DNA of 54,310 bases, taken from positions 1-54,310 of the forward strand of contig JAUSPV010000149.1 of assembly GCA_030652755.1 (NCBI GenBank), read 5' to 3'. The notes under the pieces are model-generated. The model saw only the letters and a list, made by a program, of their open reading frames with translations. It was not told the origin of the DNA and did no database searches. The stretch is from Caulobacter sp. (GTDB lineage: Bacteria > Pseudomonadota > Alphaproteobacteria > Caulobacterales > Caulobacteraceae). This document shows, in pieces, positions 43,845 through 53,391 of the stretch. Positions within the stretch are counted from its first letter, which is position 1, and each line of letters starts with the position of its first letter. The position numbers and the translations under genes were made by a program.

Positions 43845-45053
43845 TCAGCCGGACAGGCGCGCGCGCCGACTGGCCGAGACCGCCAGGAAGATGGCCGGCG
43901 CCACCACCAGCGCCGCCAGCACGAAGGGTCCGTTGATATAGGCGGCGAAGACCAGGCTGACGCTGAGGGGTCCGGCCACCCGGGCCAGGGCCCCCGCCGC
44001 GTTGTTCAGCCCCATGATCTGACCTTGCCGGTGAGGATCGGCGACCCGGGAGATCATCGCCGCCACGTTGGGAAACGCCACCGACTGACCCATCGCCGTC
44101 ACGCACATCAGCGCGGTCGTCATCACGCCGCCGGTCGAGAAGATCTGCAGGATCATCGCCACCACGGTCAGCGCCATCCCGGACGCCAGCATGGGCCCCT
44201 CCCCGAACCGTTCGGACAGGCGACCGGTGATCAGGGTCTGGGTGAAGAAGGCGGCGACGCCCACGAAAGCGAAGCTCAAGCCCACGTCACGGGGACCCCA
44301 GTCGAACCGGGCCTGGGCCCACAGTCCGAACACCGACTCGATGCCGGTGAAGGCGAACCCGATCAGGAAGGTCAGCAGCATCAGCCGGGCGATCACGGGA
44401 TGTCGGAACGCCTCCGCCATCGCCGCCCAGCGGCTGGGCTTGTCCGTGAAGCCCGTCTCCCGCACCCGGCTTTCGCGGATGAACAGCATGATGGCGATCA
44501 CGCAGAGCAGAGCCAGGCCCGAGGCGATGAACAACGGAATGCGGAAGCCGGCGGGCCCGGCGTTGGTGTGGGCGAACAGGCCGCCGATCGAGGGGCCGAC
44601 GATCAGGCCCACGTTCCAGGCCGCGCCCTGGTAGGATAGCTGACGCGCGCGCTTCTCGGGCGGTGTGACATCGGCGATGTAGCCCTGGATCACCGCCCCG
44701 TTGCCGGCCGCCATGCCGCCGACCAGCCGGATCAGGAAGGCCGCCCAGATCCCGGGCGCGAAGGCCAGCGCCAGGTAGCAGAGACAGTTGGCGCTGATCG
44801 TCCAGATCAGGATGGGCTTGCGACCCAGCCGGTCGGACAGTCGCCCCCAGAACGGCTCGCCGAAGAAGGCGCCCACCGAATAGGCCGAGAAGATCAGCGC
44901 CATCTGCCAGGGCGGCGCGTCGAACGACTTGGCGTAGAAGGGCAACAACGGGACGATGATCCCGAAGCCCAGCATGTTGATGAAGATCACCGCGATCAGC
45001 GACGCCGCGGCGAACCGCGGCGCGGGCGGCCTGTCCGGCTGGACCTGCGTCAC
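43845..45053 (-). CDS. MFS transporter (TCR/Tet-like)
   Basis: A 402-residue protein with 12 predicted transmembrane helices. The MFS motif A is [12 protein letters not shown] (residues about 70-81), and the second-half repeat is [13 protein letters not shown]. Resembles tetracycline-type/TCR antiporters, but in this setting it may move an acid substrate or export a toxic one. GTG start at 45053 overlaps the upstream SDR stop (GTGA), showing translational coupling. Confidence 0.88.
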   Translation of the reverse strand: MTQVQPDRPPAPRFAAASLIAVIFINMLGFGIIVPLLPFYAKSFDAPPWQMALIFSAYSVGAFFGEPFWGRLSDRLGRKPILIWTISANCLCYLALAFAPGIWAAFLIRLVGGMAAGNGAVIQGYIADVTPPEKRARQLSYQGAAWNVGLIVGPSIGGLFAHTNAGPAGFRIPLFIASGLALLCVIAIMLFIRESRVRETGFTDKPSRWAAMAEAFRHPVIARLMLLTFLIGFAFTGIESVFGLWAQARFDWGPRDVGLSFAFVGVAAFFTQTLITGRLSERFGEGPMLASGMALTVVAMILQIFSTGGVMTTALMCVTAMGQSVAFPNVAAMISRVADPHRQGQIMGLNNAAGALARVAGPLSVSLVFAAYINGPFVLAALVVAPAIFLAVSASRRARLSG

Positions 45054-45844
45054 GAGGCGGCGGGGGCCATCACCCGCGCGCGCAGTCGGCGCATGCCGCC
45101 GATCCACCGGTCGTAGTCGGCCGTCTTGCGCTGCATGTAGGTCAGCACCTCGGGGTGCGGCAGGATCAGGAACCGCTCGGCGGCCAGACCGGCGATGACG
45201 CTCTCGGCCACTTCGTCGGCCGTCAGCACCCCGTCCAGACTTTGGGGCGAGCCCGAGCCGCCGGCCCGCAGCATGGCGGTGTCGACGCCCTGCGGGCACA
45301 GGATCGAGACCTTGATGCCCTGATCGCCGTGCGTGATCGACAGCGACTCCGCGAAGCCGACGGCGGCGTGCTTGGTCGTCGAATAGACGGCGCCGCCGAT
45401 CTGCGACAGCAGTCCGGCGGCCGACACGGTGTTGAGGATGTAGCCGCCGCCCCGCGCCGTCATGCCGGGGATGACCGCCCGGGCCGCGTGGACGTGGGCC
45501 ATGACATTGACGTTCCAGGCCCTGTGCCAGATGGCGTCCGGCGAGGAGGCCGCGCTTTCGCGGTCCGGGTCGCCGTCGCCGACGCCGGCGTTGCAGCAGA
45601 ACAGATCGATGCCGCCATGGCGGGCCTCGATGTCGGCGACCATGGCCGCCGTGGCCTCGCCGTCGGAGACATCCAGCGTCACCGCCTCGCCGCCGATCTC
45701 CGCCGCCACCGCCGCGGCGCCGTCGCCGTTGCGGTCGGCGACCACCACCACGGCCGCGCCGGCCGTGGCGAAGCGACGGCAGAGCGCCGCGCCGATGCCG
45801 TCCGCGCCGCCGGTCACGACCACGACCTTGTCCCTGACGTCCAT
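45050..45844 (-). CDS. SDR-family oxidoreductase
   Basis: A 264-residue protein. [20 protein letters not shown] binds the cofactor, [14 protein letters not shown] follows, and YSTTKHAAV gives catalytic Tyr/Lys. The C-terminal tail [23 protein letters not shown] is an extension shared by some SDRs of catabolic clusters. Coupled to the MFS gene; 26 bp after the hotdog protein gene. Confidence 0.9.
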   Translation of the reverse strand: MDVRDKVVVVTGGADGIGAALCRRFATAGAAVVVVADRNGDGAAAVAAEIGGEAVTLDVSDGEATAAMVADIEARHGGIDLFCCNAGVGDGDPDRESAASSPDAIWHRAWNVNVMAHVHAARAVIPGMTARGGGYILNTVSAAGLLSQIGGAVYSTTKHAAVGFAESLSITHGDQGIKVSILCPQGVDTAMLRAGGSGSPQSLDGVLTADEVAESVIAGLAAERFLILPHPEVLTYMQRKTADYDRWIGGMRRLRARVMAPAAS

Positions 45845-45870
45845 GTTCCTGCCCCCCTGGCGACCGCGGT

Positions 45871-46785
45871 TCAGCCCGCGTCGGCGTATCCGGCGTACGA
45901 GTGTTTCAGCGTGGCGTGGTTGAGCAGCATCTCGGCGACCTGCCGCGTGCCCGAGGCGTCGAAGATGCGGGTGCGCACCCAGTAGGACTCGGTCCGCTTG
46001 CTCTCGGCCAGGGCGACGATCTCGCGCCGCAGGACGTAGTCCTCGCCGACGAACAGCGGTCCGTCGATCAGCCGGATCTCCTGGTCGGCGAACAGCCCCA
46101 CGGCCGGCCCCTTGACCGGGAACTCGGCCTGCCGGCTGGAGTACTCGGCCAGCACGCTGATCATCTCCAGCGGAATGATGGCCCGGCCCCAGGGCGAGGC
46201 GGCGTCGTCGCTGTACCAGGGCGAGGACTCGGTGATGGCCGCCAGCTTCTGGTTCAGGCTGAACGGATAGAGCGCGCCCATGTGCTGGTCGGGGTCCATG
46301 CGCACCGTCTCGTCGCGGGCCCCGGTCATGCCGACCTTCAGGTCTTCCAGGATCAGCAGCTTGTCCGGGGGGCGAAGCGCCGCCATGCGTTGCTCGAGCA
46401 GGGTCGGTCCGGCGTCCGTCCCCAGGCTGGCGCTCGCTTCGAGCACCGGCGTTCCGTCGGCCTTCTCGGCCCAGACCCGGGTCATCTTCGCGCCCTCGGG
46501 CGGGATCTCGGCGAAGGCGCGCACCGCTTCACCCTCGACGACCATGTTCAGGTAGTGGGACGAGATGCAGCCCCGCTCATGCCAGGCCCGGCCCCAGATC
46601 TTCTCCAGCAGCGGCGGGAACAGGCTGAAGTGGGTCGGCCCCTCGATGGGTCCGGCGCGAAAACCGAGCTTCTCGGCCATCGCGTCGTCGTGGATGGAGG
46701 CGTGGCCGCCGTACTCCTGGTCACCGAGCATCTGGCGCGGATGGCGCAGCGGACCGGCGATGGCGAGCGGTGTGTCGAAGCTCAT
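45871..46785 (-). CDS. MaoC-like hotdog hydratase-type protein
   Basis: A 304-residue protein. The N-terminal half has [20 protein letters not shown] and [19 protein letters not shown], resembling the MaoC hydratase pattern (D-x4-H with A..GF). The C-terminal half appears to be a second hotdog ([26 protein letters not shown]). A double-hotdog hydratase or acyl-CoA-binding role is a fair guess, but neither active-site His nor Asp can be assigned firmly. Next to the acyl-CoA ligase. Confidence 0.7.
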   Translation of the reverse strand: MSFDTPLAIAGPLRHPRQMLGDQEYGGHASIHDDAMAEKLGFRAGPIEGPTHFSLFPPLLEKIWGRAWHERGCISSHYLNMVVEGEAVRAFAEIPPEGAKMTRVWAEKADGTPVLEASASLGTDAGPTLLEQRMAALRPPDKLLILEDLKVGMTGARDETVRMDPDQHMGALYPFSLNQKLAAITESSPWYSDDAASPWGRAIIPLEMISVLAEYSSRQAEFPVKGPAVGLFADQEIRLIDGPLFVGEDYVLRREIVALAESKRTESYWVRTRIFDASGTRQVAEMLLNHATLKHSYAGYADAG

Positions 46786-46808
46786 GATCGTATCCCTTGG
46801 CCGGCGCG

Positions 46809-48509
46809 TCAGGCCGCGTCTTCGAGCTTCAGCTGTTCGCGAAGCTCCCGCTTCAGGAACTTGCCGCTGGCGTTGCGTGGCAGCGGCTGGTCGAGCAGCC
46901 AGACATAGCGCGGCGCCTTGTGCTTGGCGGCGAGGCCGATGCAGTGCTGGCGAAGCGCTTCTGCCGAGACGGTCTCTCCGGGTCGCAGCACGATGGCAGC
47001 CGCGACCTCTTCACCCAGCCGGGCGTCCGGCACGCCGAAGACGCAGCACTCGGCGATCGCCGGATGCTCGTGAAGCGTGGCCTCGACTTCGGCGCAGTAG
47101 ACGTTCTCGCCGCCGCGCAGGACCATGTCCTTCTTGCGGTCGACCAGGAAGATGAAGCCGTCCTCATCCAGGCGGGCGACGTCGCCGGTGTGCAGCCAGC
47201 CGTCGGTGATCGACTCGGCGGTGGCATCGGGCCGGTTGATGTAGCCCTTGATCACCGAGGCGCCGCGCACCCACAGCTCGCCCGGCTGGCCGGGGGGCAG
47301 CTCGTTGCCGGCGTCGTCGACGACCCGGGTCTCGAAGCTCGGCATCGCCCGGCCGCAGCTCGCCGGCTTGTCGACGAAGAAGTCGCCGGAGATCGAGGTG
47401 ATGATGCCGCAGGTCTCGGTCATGCCGTAGCCGGTGTTGGGCCGGGCGGTCGTGACCGTCTTCTCGATCTTGTCGACGAGGTCCGGCTGGATCTGCGCGC
47501 CGCCGCCGCCGACCGAAAGCAGGCTGGAGGTATCGTACTTGCCGAAGTCGGGATGGGTGACCAGCTCACGCGCCATCACCGGCACGCCGCTGACCGTCAT
47601 GATCTTTTCGCGCTCGATCAGCTTCAGCGCCTCGCCGGCGTCCCAGCGGTACATCAGCACCATCTTGCCGCCCGCCGCCGTCGTCGCGTAGGCGCCGCAG
47701 TTGTTGGCCGTGACGTGGAACAGCGGCGTGGTCACCAGCGTCACCGGGATCGGCGGCGGCGCCTCGGGATCGAGGAACACGCCGGTGCCGCGCTGCGTCG
47801 CGAGGCTCGTCACCTGACCGGCGAACATCATGTTCATCAGGTTGTTGACGCAGCCGCGATGGGTCAGCTGCGCGCCCTTGGGAAAGCCGGTGGTGCCCGA
47901 GGTGTAGAAGATGCAGGCGTCGGAATCGGGATCGACGGCCACCGCCGGCAGGTCGCCGCCACGAGCCAGGACATCGGCGAAGGAGACCGCGCCTGGCGGG
48001 ACGGTGTCGGCCCGAACGGCCACCAGCACGGCGTCGCCCAGCATGCCCGGCTGCTCGGCGATCCGCGCGATACGCTCGGCATCGGCGAACACCACCTTCG
48101 GATCCGAGTCCTTGAAGCCGTAGGCCATCTCGCCGGCCGTCCACCAGGCGTTCATGCCGACCACCGCGACGCCGATCGAGACGCCCGCCCAGTAGACCAG
48201 CATCCACTCCGGATAGTTGCGCATGGCCACCGCGACCCGGTCGCCCGGTCGCACGCCCTGGTCCATCAGCCAGTTGGCGATCGCGGCCACCTTGGCGTGC
48301 GCCTCGCCATAGGTGATCCGCTCATCCTCATAGACCAGGTAGTCCCGGTCGGCGAAGGCCAGGGTCGACAGCCACAGCTCACGGACGCTGGGCGGCGCGG
48401 CCAGGAAGGCGCGGATCGGCGCGCCGCCGACCTCCACCGTCGTGATCTCGAACGGCGCTCCGGGCCCCGTCAGTTCCGCCCAGGCCTTGTCGAGTTCCGC
48501 ATAATGCAC
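46809..48509 (-). CDS. acyl-CoA ligase (AMP-forming)
   Basis: A 566-residue class-I adenylate-forming enzyme. The P-loop is YTSGTTGFPKGAQLTHRG (residues about 205-222). GYGMTETCG is A5, WLHTGDVARLDEDG is A7, and PRNASGKFLKRELRE carries the catalytic Lys. It activates a carboxylic acid to its CoA ester with ATP; likely a fatty or aromatic acid. It should feed the hotdog/SDR/dehydrogenase genes. ATG at 48509. Confidence 0.92.
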   Translation of the reverse strand: MHYAELDKAWAELTGPGAPFEITTVEVGGAPIRAFLAAPPSVRELWLSTLAFADRDYLVYEDERITYGEAHAKVAAIANWLMDQGVRPGDRVAVAMRNYPEWMLVYWAGVSIGVAVVGMNAWWTAGEMAYGFKDSDPKVVFADAERIARIAEQPGMLGDAVLVAVRADTVPPGAVSFADVLARGGDLPAVAVDPDSDACIFYTSGTTGFPKGAQLTHRGCVNNLMNMMFAGQVTSLATQRGTGVFLDPEAPPPIPVTLVTTPLFHVTANNCGAYATTAAGGKMVLMYRWDAGEALKLIEREKIMTVSGVPVMARELVTHPDFGKYDTSSLLSVGGGGAQIQPDLVDKIEKTVTTARPNTGYGMTETCGIITSISGDFFVDKPASCGRAMPSFETRVVDDAGNELPPGQPGELWVRGASVIKGYINRPDATAESITDGWLHTGDVARLDEDGFIFLVDRKKDMVLRGGENVYCAEVEATLHEHPAIAECCVFGVPDARLGEEVAAAIVLRPGETVSAEALRQHCIGLAAKHKAPRYVWLLDQPLPRNASGKFLKRELREQLKLEDAA

Positions 48510-48753
48510 GACGCCGTTCCTTCTTCACGTTCCACCCACACCCGCTCTGCGGCAGGTTGCTGTCGCCCATGATGGCCCGCCCTTCTCGCCGTTGCGAGAT
48601 GCAAACCGGCCGGCGATGGAGAAATATGTGAACGGCGATCACGGGCTGGCGCCTGGCGACGCCGGAAGAGGGCTTGCGCCGCCGGTTCGGCCCGGCGAAG
48701 ACGGCTGCAAAGCAAGAGAAGCGCAGGGAGCAAGATCGTTGGTCGATTCAACA

Positions 48754-49443
48754 ATGACGTTCGACGAGGTCATTCAGGGCCGCCGCAGCATTCGCGGCTA
48801 CAAGCCCGACCCGGTTCCCAGGGCCCTGATCGAGGAGATCATCGGCCTGGCGATGCGCGCGCCGTCGTCAATGAACACCCAGCCGTGGAACTTCTATGTC
48901 GTCACCGGCGAACCGTTGAACAGGATCCGCGCCGGCAACACCGAGCGAACCCTGGCCGGGGTCCCGCAATCGCGCGAGTTCCGCACGGGTCAGGCCTTTG
49001 CGGGTCAGCATCGCGACCGGCAGGTCGGCGTCGCCAAGCAGTTGTTCTCCGCGATGGGGATCGCACGCGACGACGCGGACATGCGCCAGGACTGGGTGCT
49101 GCGCGGCTTCCGCCAGTTCGACGCGCCCGTCTGCATCATCGTGACCTATGACCGTGTGCTGGACGGCAGCGACGATACGCCGTTCGATTGCGGCGCCGTG
49201 GCGACCAGTCTGGTCAACGCCGCCTGGTCCCGCGGACTGGGCGCCGTGATCAACAGCCAGGGCATCATGCAATCACCCGTGGTGCGTGAGCACGCGGGGA
49301 TCGCCGACGATCAGGTCATCATGAAGAGCATCGCGCTGGGCTGGCCGGACGACACCTTCCCGGCGAATGCGGTCGTTTCCGAACGCAAGTCTGTGGAGGA
49401 GGCGACGGTGTTTGTCGGGTTCGACGACCAGTCCCGGGACTGA
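48754..49443 (+). CDS. nitroreductase family protein
   Basis: A 229-residue flavoprotein. FDEVIQGRRSIRGYKPDPV is the nitroreductase opening with FMN-phosphate contacts. MRAPSSMNTQPWNFYVV, then the central RQFDAPVCIIVTYDR and CGAVATSLVNAAWSRGLGAVI are conserved. It reduces nitro groups or quinones with NAD(P)H. The start is uncertain: TTG at 48739 has a good ribosome binding site (agggag), while ATG 48754 is the first standard codon. Transcribed divergently from the ligase. Confidence 0.85.
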   Translation: MTFDEVIQGRRSIRGYKPDPVPRALIEEIIGLAMRAPSSMNTQPWNFYVVTGEPLNRIRAGNTERTLAGVPQSREFRTGQAFAGQHRDRQVGVAKQLFSAMGIARDDADMRQDWVLRGFRQFDAPVCIIVTYDRVLDGSDDTPFDCGAVATSLVNAAWSRGLGAVINSQGIMQSPVVREHAGIADDQVIMKSIALGWPDDTFPANAVVSERKSVEEATVFVGFDDQSRD

Positions 49444-49466
49444 TCGAGAGCCGGGGCGCGGCGGGC

Positions 49467-49994
49467 CTATTTGAAGAACCGCACCGGCTCCGAGCCGTCC
49501 CAGCGCTCGGCCGCCTTGCGGATGTGGGCGAACGTCCGGCCCTTGGTTCCGCTGATGTCCGAGATCTCGATCACCGTGACGGGGTGCGCCTGGGTGTCGA
49601 AGTAGGCGAAGCGGCCCTGCTCGCCGCCGATCTGGCCCTCGTGGCCGACGACGTAGCCGAGCGACAGGGCCTTGTCGTAGAGGCCCTGATAGTCGGTGGT
49701 CCAATAGGACATGTGCTGCAGCCCCTCGAGGCCGGCGTCGAGGAATTCCCTGTACATCGAGGGGGCGTCGTTGCGCTGCTGGATCAACTCGATCTGCAGG
49801 TCGCCGGAGTTGGCGAGCGCGATGGACATCTTTACGTCCGACGGCTGGCCGCGGTGGGAGAACCAGTCGGTCTTCACATCCTCGATGTAGAACCAGGGGC
49901 CGACGCCCATGACCTCGATCCAGTGGGTCATCGCCGCCTCGATGTCGCGGACGACGTAGCCGTTCTGGCAGACCTTCCCGAAGACGCGGCTCAT
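49467..49994 (-). CDS. VOC-family (glyoxalase-like) protein
   Basis: A 175-residue protein. GKVCQNGYVVRDIEAAMTHWIEVMGVGPWF is the VOC beta-alpha-beta-beta-beta opening and LQIELIQQRND gives the first metal-side motif. MSYWTTDYQGLYDKALSLGYVVG is the second half. Metal-dependent lyase, isomerase or dioxygenase of unknown substrate. Five base pairs after bioB on the same strand, so an operon with biotin synthase or read-through is likely. Confidence 0.85.
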   Translation of the reverse strand: MSRVFGKVCQNGYVVRDIEAAMTHWIEVMGVGPWFYIEDVKTDWFSHRGQPSDVKMSIALANSGDLQIELIQQRNDAPSMYREFLDAGLEGLQHMSYWTTDYQGLYDKALSLGYVVGHEGQIGGEQGRFAYFDTQAHPVTVIEISDISGTKGRTFAHIRKAAERWDGSEPVRFFK

Positions 49995-49999
49995 GGGCC

Positions 50000-51001
50000 C
50001 TAAGCCCCCGCGCTGTCCCCGAACGGCCGCAGGCCCAGGTCCTTCATCAGCAGGCTGTCCTCGTCCTGGCCCGGCAGCGGGGTGGTCAGCAGCTTGCCGC
50101 CGACGAAGATCGAGTTGGCGCCGGCCAGGAAGCAGAGGGCCTGGGTCTCACGGCTCATGTCGTCGCGGCCGGCCGACAGGCGAACCATGGACTTGGGGCA
50201 GACCAGCCGGGCGACGGCGACGGTGCGCACGAACTCAATCGGGTCGATCTCGCCCTCGCGCTTGATGCGGTCGCCCAGCGGCGTGCCGGCCACCGGCACC
50301 AGGGCGTTGACCGGCAGGCTGTCGGGATGGACCGGCAGGGTGGCCAGCTGGTGCAGGAAGCTGGCGCGGTCGGCGCGGCTCTCGCCCATGCCGACGATGC
50401 CGCCGCAGCAGGTCGAGATGCCGGCGTCGCGCACGTGCTGCAAAGTGTCCAGCCGGTCGTCGTAGGTGCGGGTGGTGACGACCTTGTCGTAATACTCCGG
50501 CGAGGTGTCGAGGTTGTGGTTGTAGTAGTCGAGGCCCGCGTCCTTCAGGGCCACCGCCTGCTCGGCCTTGAGCATGCCCAGCGTCACGCAGGTCTCCAGG
50601 CCCAGGGCCTTCACCTCGGTGATCATCTCCGCCACCTTCGGCAGGTCGCGGTCCTTCAGGTCGCGCCAGGCGGCGCCCATGCAGAAGCGCTGCGCCCCGC
50701 CGGCCTTGGCGGCCCGGGCGGCGACCACGACGGTGTCGAGGTCCATCAGCTTCTCGGCCTTGAGCCCGGTCTTGAACGAGGCCGACTGGCTGCAGTAGCC
50801 GCAGTTCTCGGCGCAGCCGCCGGTCTTGATGGACAAGAGCTGGCTCAGCTGGATCTCGCTGGGATCAAACCAGCGCCGGTGAACCTGGGCGGCCTGGAAG
50901 ACCAGATCCATGAACGGCAGGTCAAACAGCGCCTCGACCTCCTCGCACGTCCAGTCGTGACGCGGCAGGGCGGGATCGGCGAAGCGGACGGGAGCGTTCA
51001 T
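50000..51001 (-). CDS. bioB: biotin synthase
   Basis: A 333-residue radical-SAM enzyme. [17 protein letters not shown] supplies the CxxxCxxC cluster ligands, and [22 protein letters not shown] and [11 protein letters not shown] are BioB motifs. It inserts sulfur into dethiobiotin to form biotin. ATG at 51001. No other bio genes are in the window. Confidence 0.96.
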   Translation of the reverse strand: MNAPVRFADPALPRHDWTCEEVEALFDLPFMDLVFQAAQVHRRWFDPSEIQLSQLLSIKTGGCAENCGYCSQSASFKTGLKAEKLMDLDTVVVAARAAKAGGAQRFCMGAAWRDLKDRDLPKVAEMITEVKALGLETCVTLGMLKAEQAVALKDAGLDYYNHNLDTSPEYYDKVVTTRTYDDRLDTLQHVRDAGISTCCGGIVGMGESRADRASFLHQLATLPVHPDSLPVNALVPVAGTPLGDRIKREGEIDPIEFVRTVAVARLVCPKSMVRLSAGRDDMSRETQALCFLAGANSIFVGGKLLTTPLPGQDEDSLLMKDLGLRPFGDSAGA

Positions 51002-51078
51002 GGATGTCTCTCCTTGCGGATGTTCAGCGCTCTAGCAGCGAGGGCGCCGCGTGTCATCCCGAAGGCCGTCACCCGGCG

Positions 51079-51110
51079 CCCGTCATGGCCCGACTCGTTC
51101 GGGCCACCCA
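51079..51110. repeat. left arm of 32-bp inverted repeat
   Basis: Perfect reverse complement of 51260-51291. The arm itself contains ggcccga-ctcgt-tcgggcc, a hairpin, so it is a REP-like element. Confidence 0.9.
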
Positions 51111-51126
51111 CGAACACACTGGCCGT

Positions 51127-51240
51127 CGTGCGTCCTTCGACACGCCGCTTCGCGGCTGCTCAGGATGACTGGAAGAGAAGGCTATTACTCTAGTCATGCT
51201 GAGCAGCGCCCGCAGGGCGCGTGTCGAAGCACGCAATGAC
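51127..51240. repeat. nested inverted repeat pair
   Basis: Left side at about 51131-51169 (cttcgacacgc ... tgctcaggatgac) is mirrored by the right side at about 51193-51235 (gtcatgctgagca ... gcgtgtcgaagc). Half-sites cttcgacacgc and gcgtgtcgaag match exactly. Similar elements are scattered in Caulobacterales genomes. Confidence 0.8.
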
Positions 51241-51259
51241 CGGGCTAGCTCACCACGCA

Positions 51260-51291
51260 TGGGTGGCCCGAACGAGTCGGGCCATGACGGG
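51260..51291. repeat. right arm of 32-bp inverted repeat
   Basis: Mirrors 51079-51110 without mismatch. The pair encloses about 150 bp of non-coding DNA between bioB and the amidohydrolase gene. No gene or clear promoter is visible in the whole 311-bp gap. Confidence 0.9.
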
Positions 51292-51312
51292 AAGGGGACG
51301 GAGGAAAGGACG

Positions 51313-52635
51313 TCAACCCTTGATCACCTTCCCGCCCTTCATCACAAAACCAACCTTCTTCAGCACCGTCACATCGGCCAGCGGGTCGGCGTCGACGGCG
51401 ATCAGGTCGGCCTGTTTGCCCGTTTCCAGGCTGCCGATCAGGTCGCCGAGGCCGAGCAGGTCGGCGGCGTTGACGGTGGCGGCCTTGATGGCGTCCATGG
51501 GCGTGAGGCCGTACTTGACCAGCAGCTCGAACTCATCGGCGTTGCGTCCGTGCTTGGAGACGCCGGCGTCGGTGCCGAAGGCGATGCGGACGCCGCGCGG
51601 GAAGGCCTTCTTCAGCGACTCGCCGGTGATGGTGATGCGCCAGTCGATCTTGGCCCGCACCTCCGGCGCATAGGCGTTGGGGTCCTTCGCGATCCGCTCC
51701 AGGTAGCCGTTCACCGTCGACAGGGTCGGCACGTAGTAGGCCTTCGTCTTCAGGAACAGCTGGATGGTCTCCTCATCCATGATGGTGCCGTGTTCGATCG
51801 AGTCGGCGCCGTAGCGCAGGGCCAGCTTGATGCCGTCGGCGCCGTGGGCGTGGACGGCGACCTTCTTGCCGTAGAGGTGGGCTGTCTCGATCAGCGCCTT
51901 CGCCTCGTCGTCGAACATCTGGGCGCCCAGGCCCGCGCCGATGCGGCTGTTCACGCCGCCGGTGGTGGCGATCTTGATGACGTCGGCGCCGCGGCCGATC
52001 TGCCGCCGAACGGCCTGGCGGCAGGACTCGGGACCGTCGCAGACATTGTCGTGCGGGATGACGTCGGCCAGTTCGTCGTTGAAGCCCAGTCGCCCGTCCA
52101 TGTGGCCGGAGGTGGTGGAGATCGAGTTCCCGGCGTCGACGATGCGCGGACCGACCACCCGTCCCATGGAGATCGCGTCGCGCAGGGCCAGGGTCACCCC
52201 GGCGTCGTCCCCGAGATTGCGCACCGTGGTGAAGCCGGCGTCCAGGGTCTTGCGGGCGTTCCAGGCGGCCTCGTAGGCGAAGTCGGCGGGGGTGTCGGTG
52301 ACGCCGGCCAGCTGGCCCTCGGCGCCGGCGCGGTCGGAAACCAGATGCACGTGGCTGTCGATCAGGCCGGGCAGCACGAATTTCGTCGACAGGTCGATGA
52401 CCCTGGCGCCGGGGAACTCCGAGGCGGGGACGAAGCCGTCGCGCACCGCCTCGATGCGGCCGCCGCGGATGACCAGGGTGGCGTTGCGCCGCGGGGCCTG
52501 GCCCGGACGGTCGAGCAGGGTCCCGGCATGGACCAGGGTCACGTCCGACGGCGCCTGGCGGGCCGAGGCGGTCATGCCCAGCAGGCCGGCGCAGGCCACG
52601 GCGGCGGCGGCCAGAAGACCTCGTCTCATCAACAT
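51313..52635 (-). CDS. amidohydrolase family protein, exported
   Basis: A 440-residue protein with a signal peptide (residues about 1-26). GLIDSHVHLVSD carries the metal-binding HxH, KIATTGGVNS carries the likely bridging Lys, and VAVHAHGADGIKLAL, SIEHGTIMD and FGTDAGVSKHG supply the remaining ligands. It resembles imidazolonepropionase/Xaa-Pro dipeptidase-like amidohydrolases. Probably periplasmic; substrate unknown. ATG at 52635. Confidence 0.88.
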   Translation of the reverse strand: MLMRRGLLAAAAVACAGLLGMTASARQAPSDVTLVHAGTLLDRPGQAPRRNATLVIRGGRIEAVRDGFVPASEFPGARVIDLSTKFVLPGLIDSHVHLVSDRAGAEGQLAGVTDTPADFAYEAAWNARKTLDAGFTTVRNLGDDAGVTLALRDAISMGRVVGPRIVDAGNSISTTSGHMDGRLGFNDELADVIPHDNVCDGPESCRQAVRRQIGRGADVIKIATTGGVNSRIGAGLGAQMFDDEAKALIETAHLYGKKVAVHAHGADGIKLALRYGADSIEHGTIMDEETIQLFLKTKAYYVPTLSTVNGYLERIAKDPNAYAPEVRAKIDWRITITGESLKKAFPRGVRIAFGTDAGVSKHGRNADEFELLVKYGLTPMDAIKAATVNAADLLGLGDLIGSLETGKQADLIAVDADPLADVTVLKKVGFVMKGGKVIKG

Positions 52636-52721
52636 CGCGAATGCTCCCCACTACAACTGAAGCGCCAGCCTAGAGGGCCCGCGCGCTTGCGGGAAGCCGC
52701 CTGACGCGCCACAGCCAGACA

Positions 52722-53315
52722 ATGACGACGCCGACCCGCGAGATCGAACTGAAGTTCCTGCTGGACGCCGCCGCCGTTCAGGCGGTGCTGGCCGCCCTGC
52801 CGCCGGGCCAGACGGTGGTGAAGGACATGGTGGCGACCTACTTCGACACCGCCGACCACTGGCTGCGTCGGCAAGGCTTCGGGCTTCGCGTGCGGCGCTC
52901 GGGCGGTGAGCGCATCCAGACCCTGAAGGCGGGGATCGAGGACGACGGCGGACGAGACGAGTGGGAATGGCCGGTGACAACCGACACGCCGGACGTGGCG
53001 CTGGTGGCCGACACGCCGGCCGCCCTGCCGGTCGGCGCGGCGCTGGTTCCGCTGTTCACGGTGGTCAGCCGCCGGACGCTGCGGATGGTGCGGACGGATG
53101 AAGCGGTGATCGAGCTGGTCATCGACGACGCACGGGTCGAGGCCGACGATCGCGTCGACACCTTCCTGGAGCTGGAGCTGGAGCTGAAGGGCGGTCAGGC
53201 CGGTGCTCTGGAGGCGCTGGCGGCGCGCCTTTCGGCGGTCGCCGACCTGACGCCGACGGGTCTGACCAAGGCGGGGCGCGGCTTCCGGATGCTGACCTCG
53301 GTCGGCGAGACATAA
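52722..53315 (+). CDS. CYTH-domain protein (triphosphate-tunnel enzyme)
   Basis: A 197-residue protein. [10 protein letters not shown] has the ExExK signature (E7, E9, K11), and [25 protein letters not shown] plus [11 protein letters not shown] are tunnel strands. CYTH enzymes hydrolyse inorganic triphosphate or similar triphosphates with Mg2+ or Mn2+. It resembles the single-domain bacterial form, without a CHAD domain. ATG at 52722. Confidence 0.9.
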   Translation: MTTPTREIELKFLLDAAAVQAVLAALPPGQTVVKDMVATYFDTADHWLRRQGFGLRVRRSGGERIQTLKAGIEDDGGRDEWEWPVTTDTPDVALVADTPAALPVGAALVPLFTVVSRRTLRMVRTDEAVIELVIDDARVEADDRVDTFLELELELKGGQAGALEALAARLSAVADLTPTGLTKAGRGFRMLTSVGET

Positions 53316-53331
53316 GGATATCTTTATATCC
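53316..53331. promoter_or_regulatory. GGATAT-N4-ATATCC dyad upstream of ahcY
   Basis: ggatat-cttt-atatcc directly follows the CYTH stop codon and lies 60 bp before ahcY. AT-rich dyads like this are known operators of ArsR-type SahR regulators of methionine-cycle genes, which makes one a candidate; no such regulator is in the window. Confidence 0.45.
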
Positions 53332-53391
53332 ATGTTGAAGAGATGGGCGCGGGCGGCTATAGAGCGCTCACACCGACAAAGGAGCCTCCGC

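Noticed and set aside
46797..48572. 591-residue plus-strand frame opposite the acyl-CoA ligase
   Set aside because: The minus-strand ligase has every adenylation motif; the antisense product is rich in His, Arg and Ala with no domain.
53316..53391. SAH or SAM riboswitch before ahcY
   Set aside because: Only about 75 bases separate the genes, and I cannot find the conserved riboswitch core; the dyad alone fits a protein operator better.
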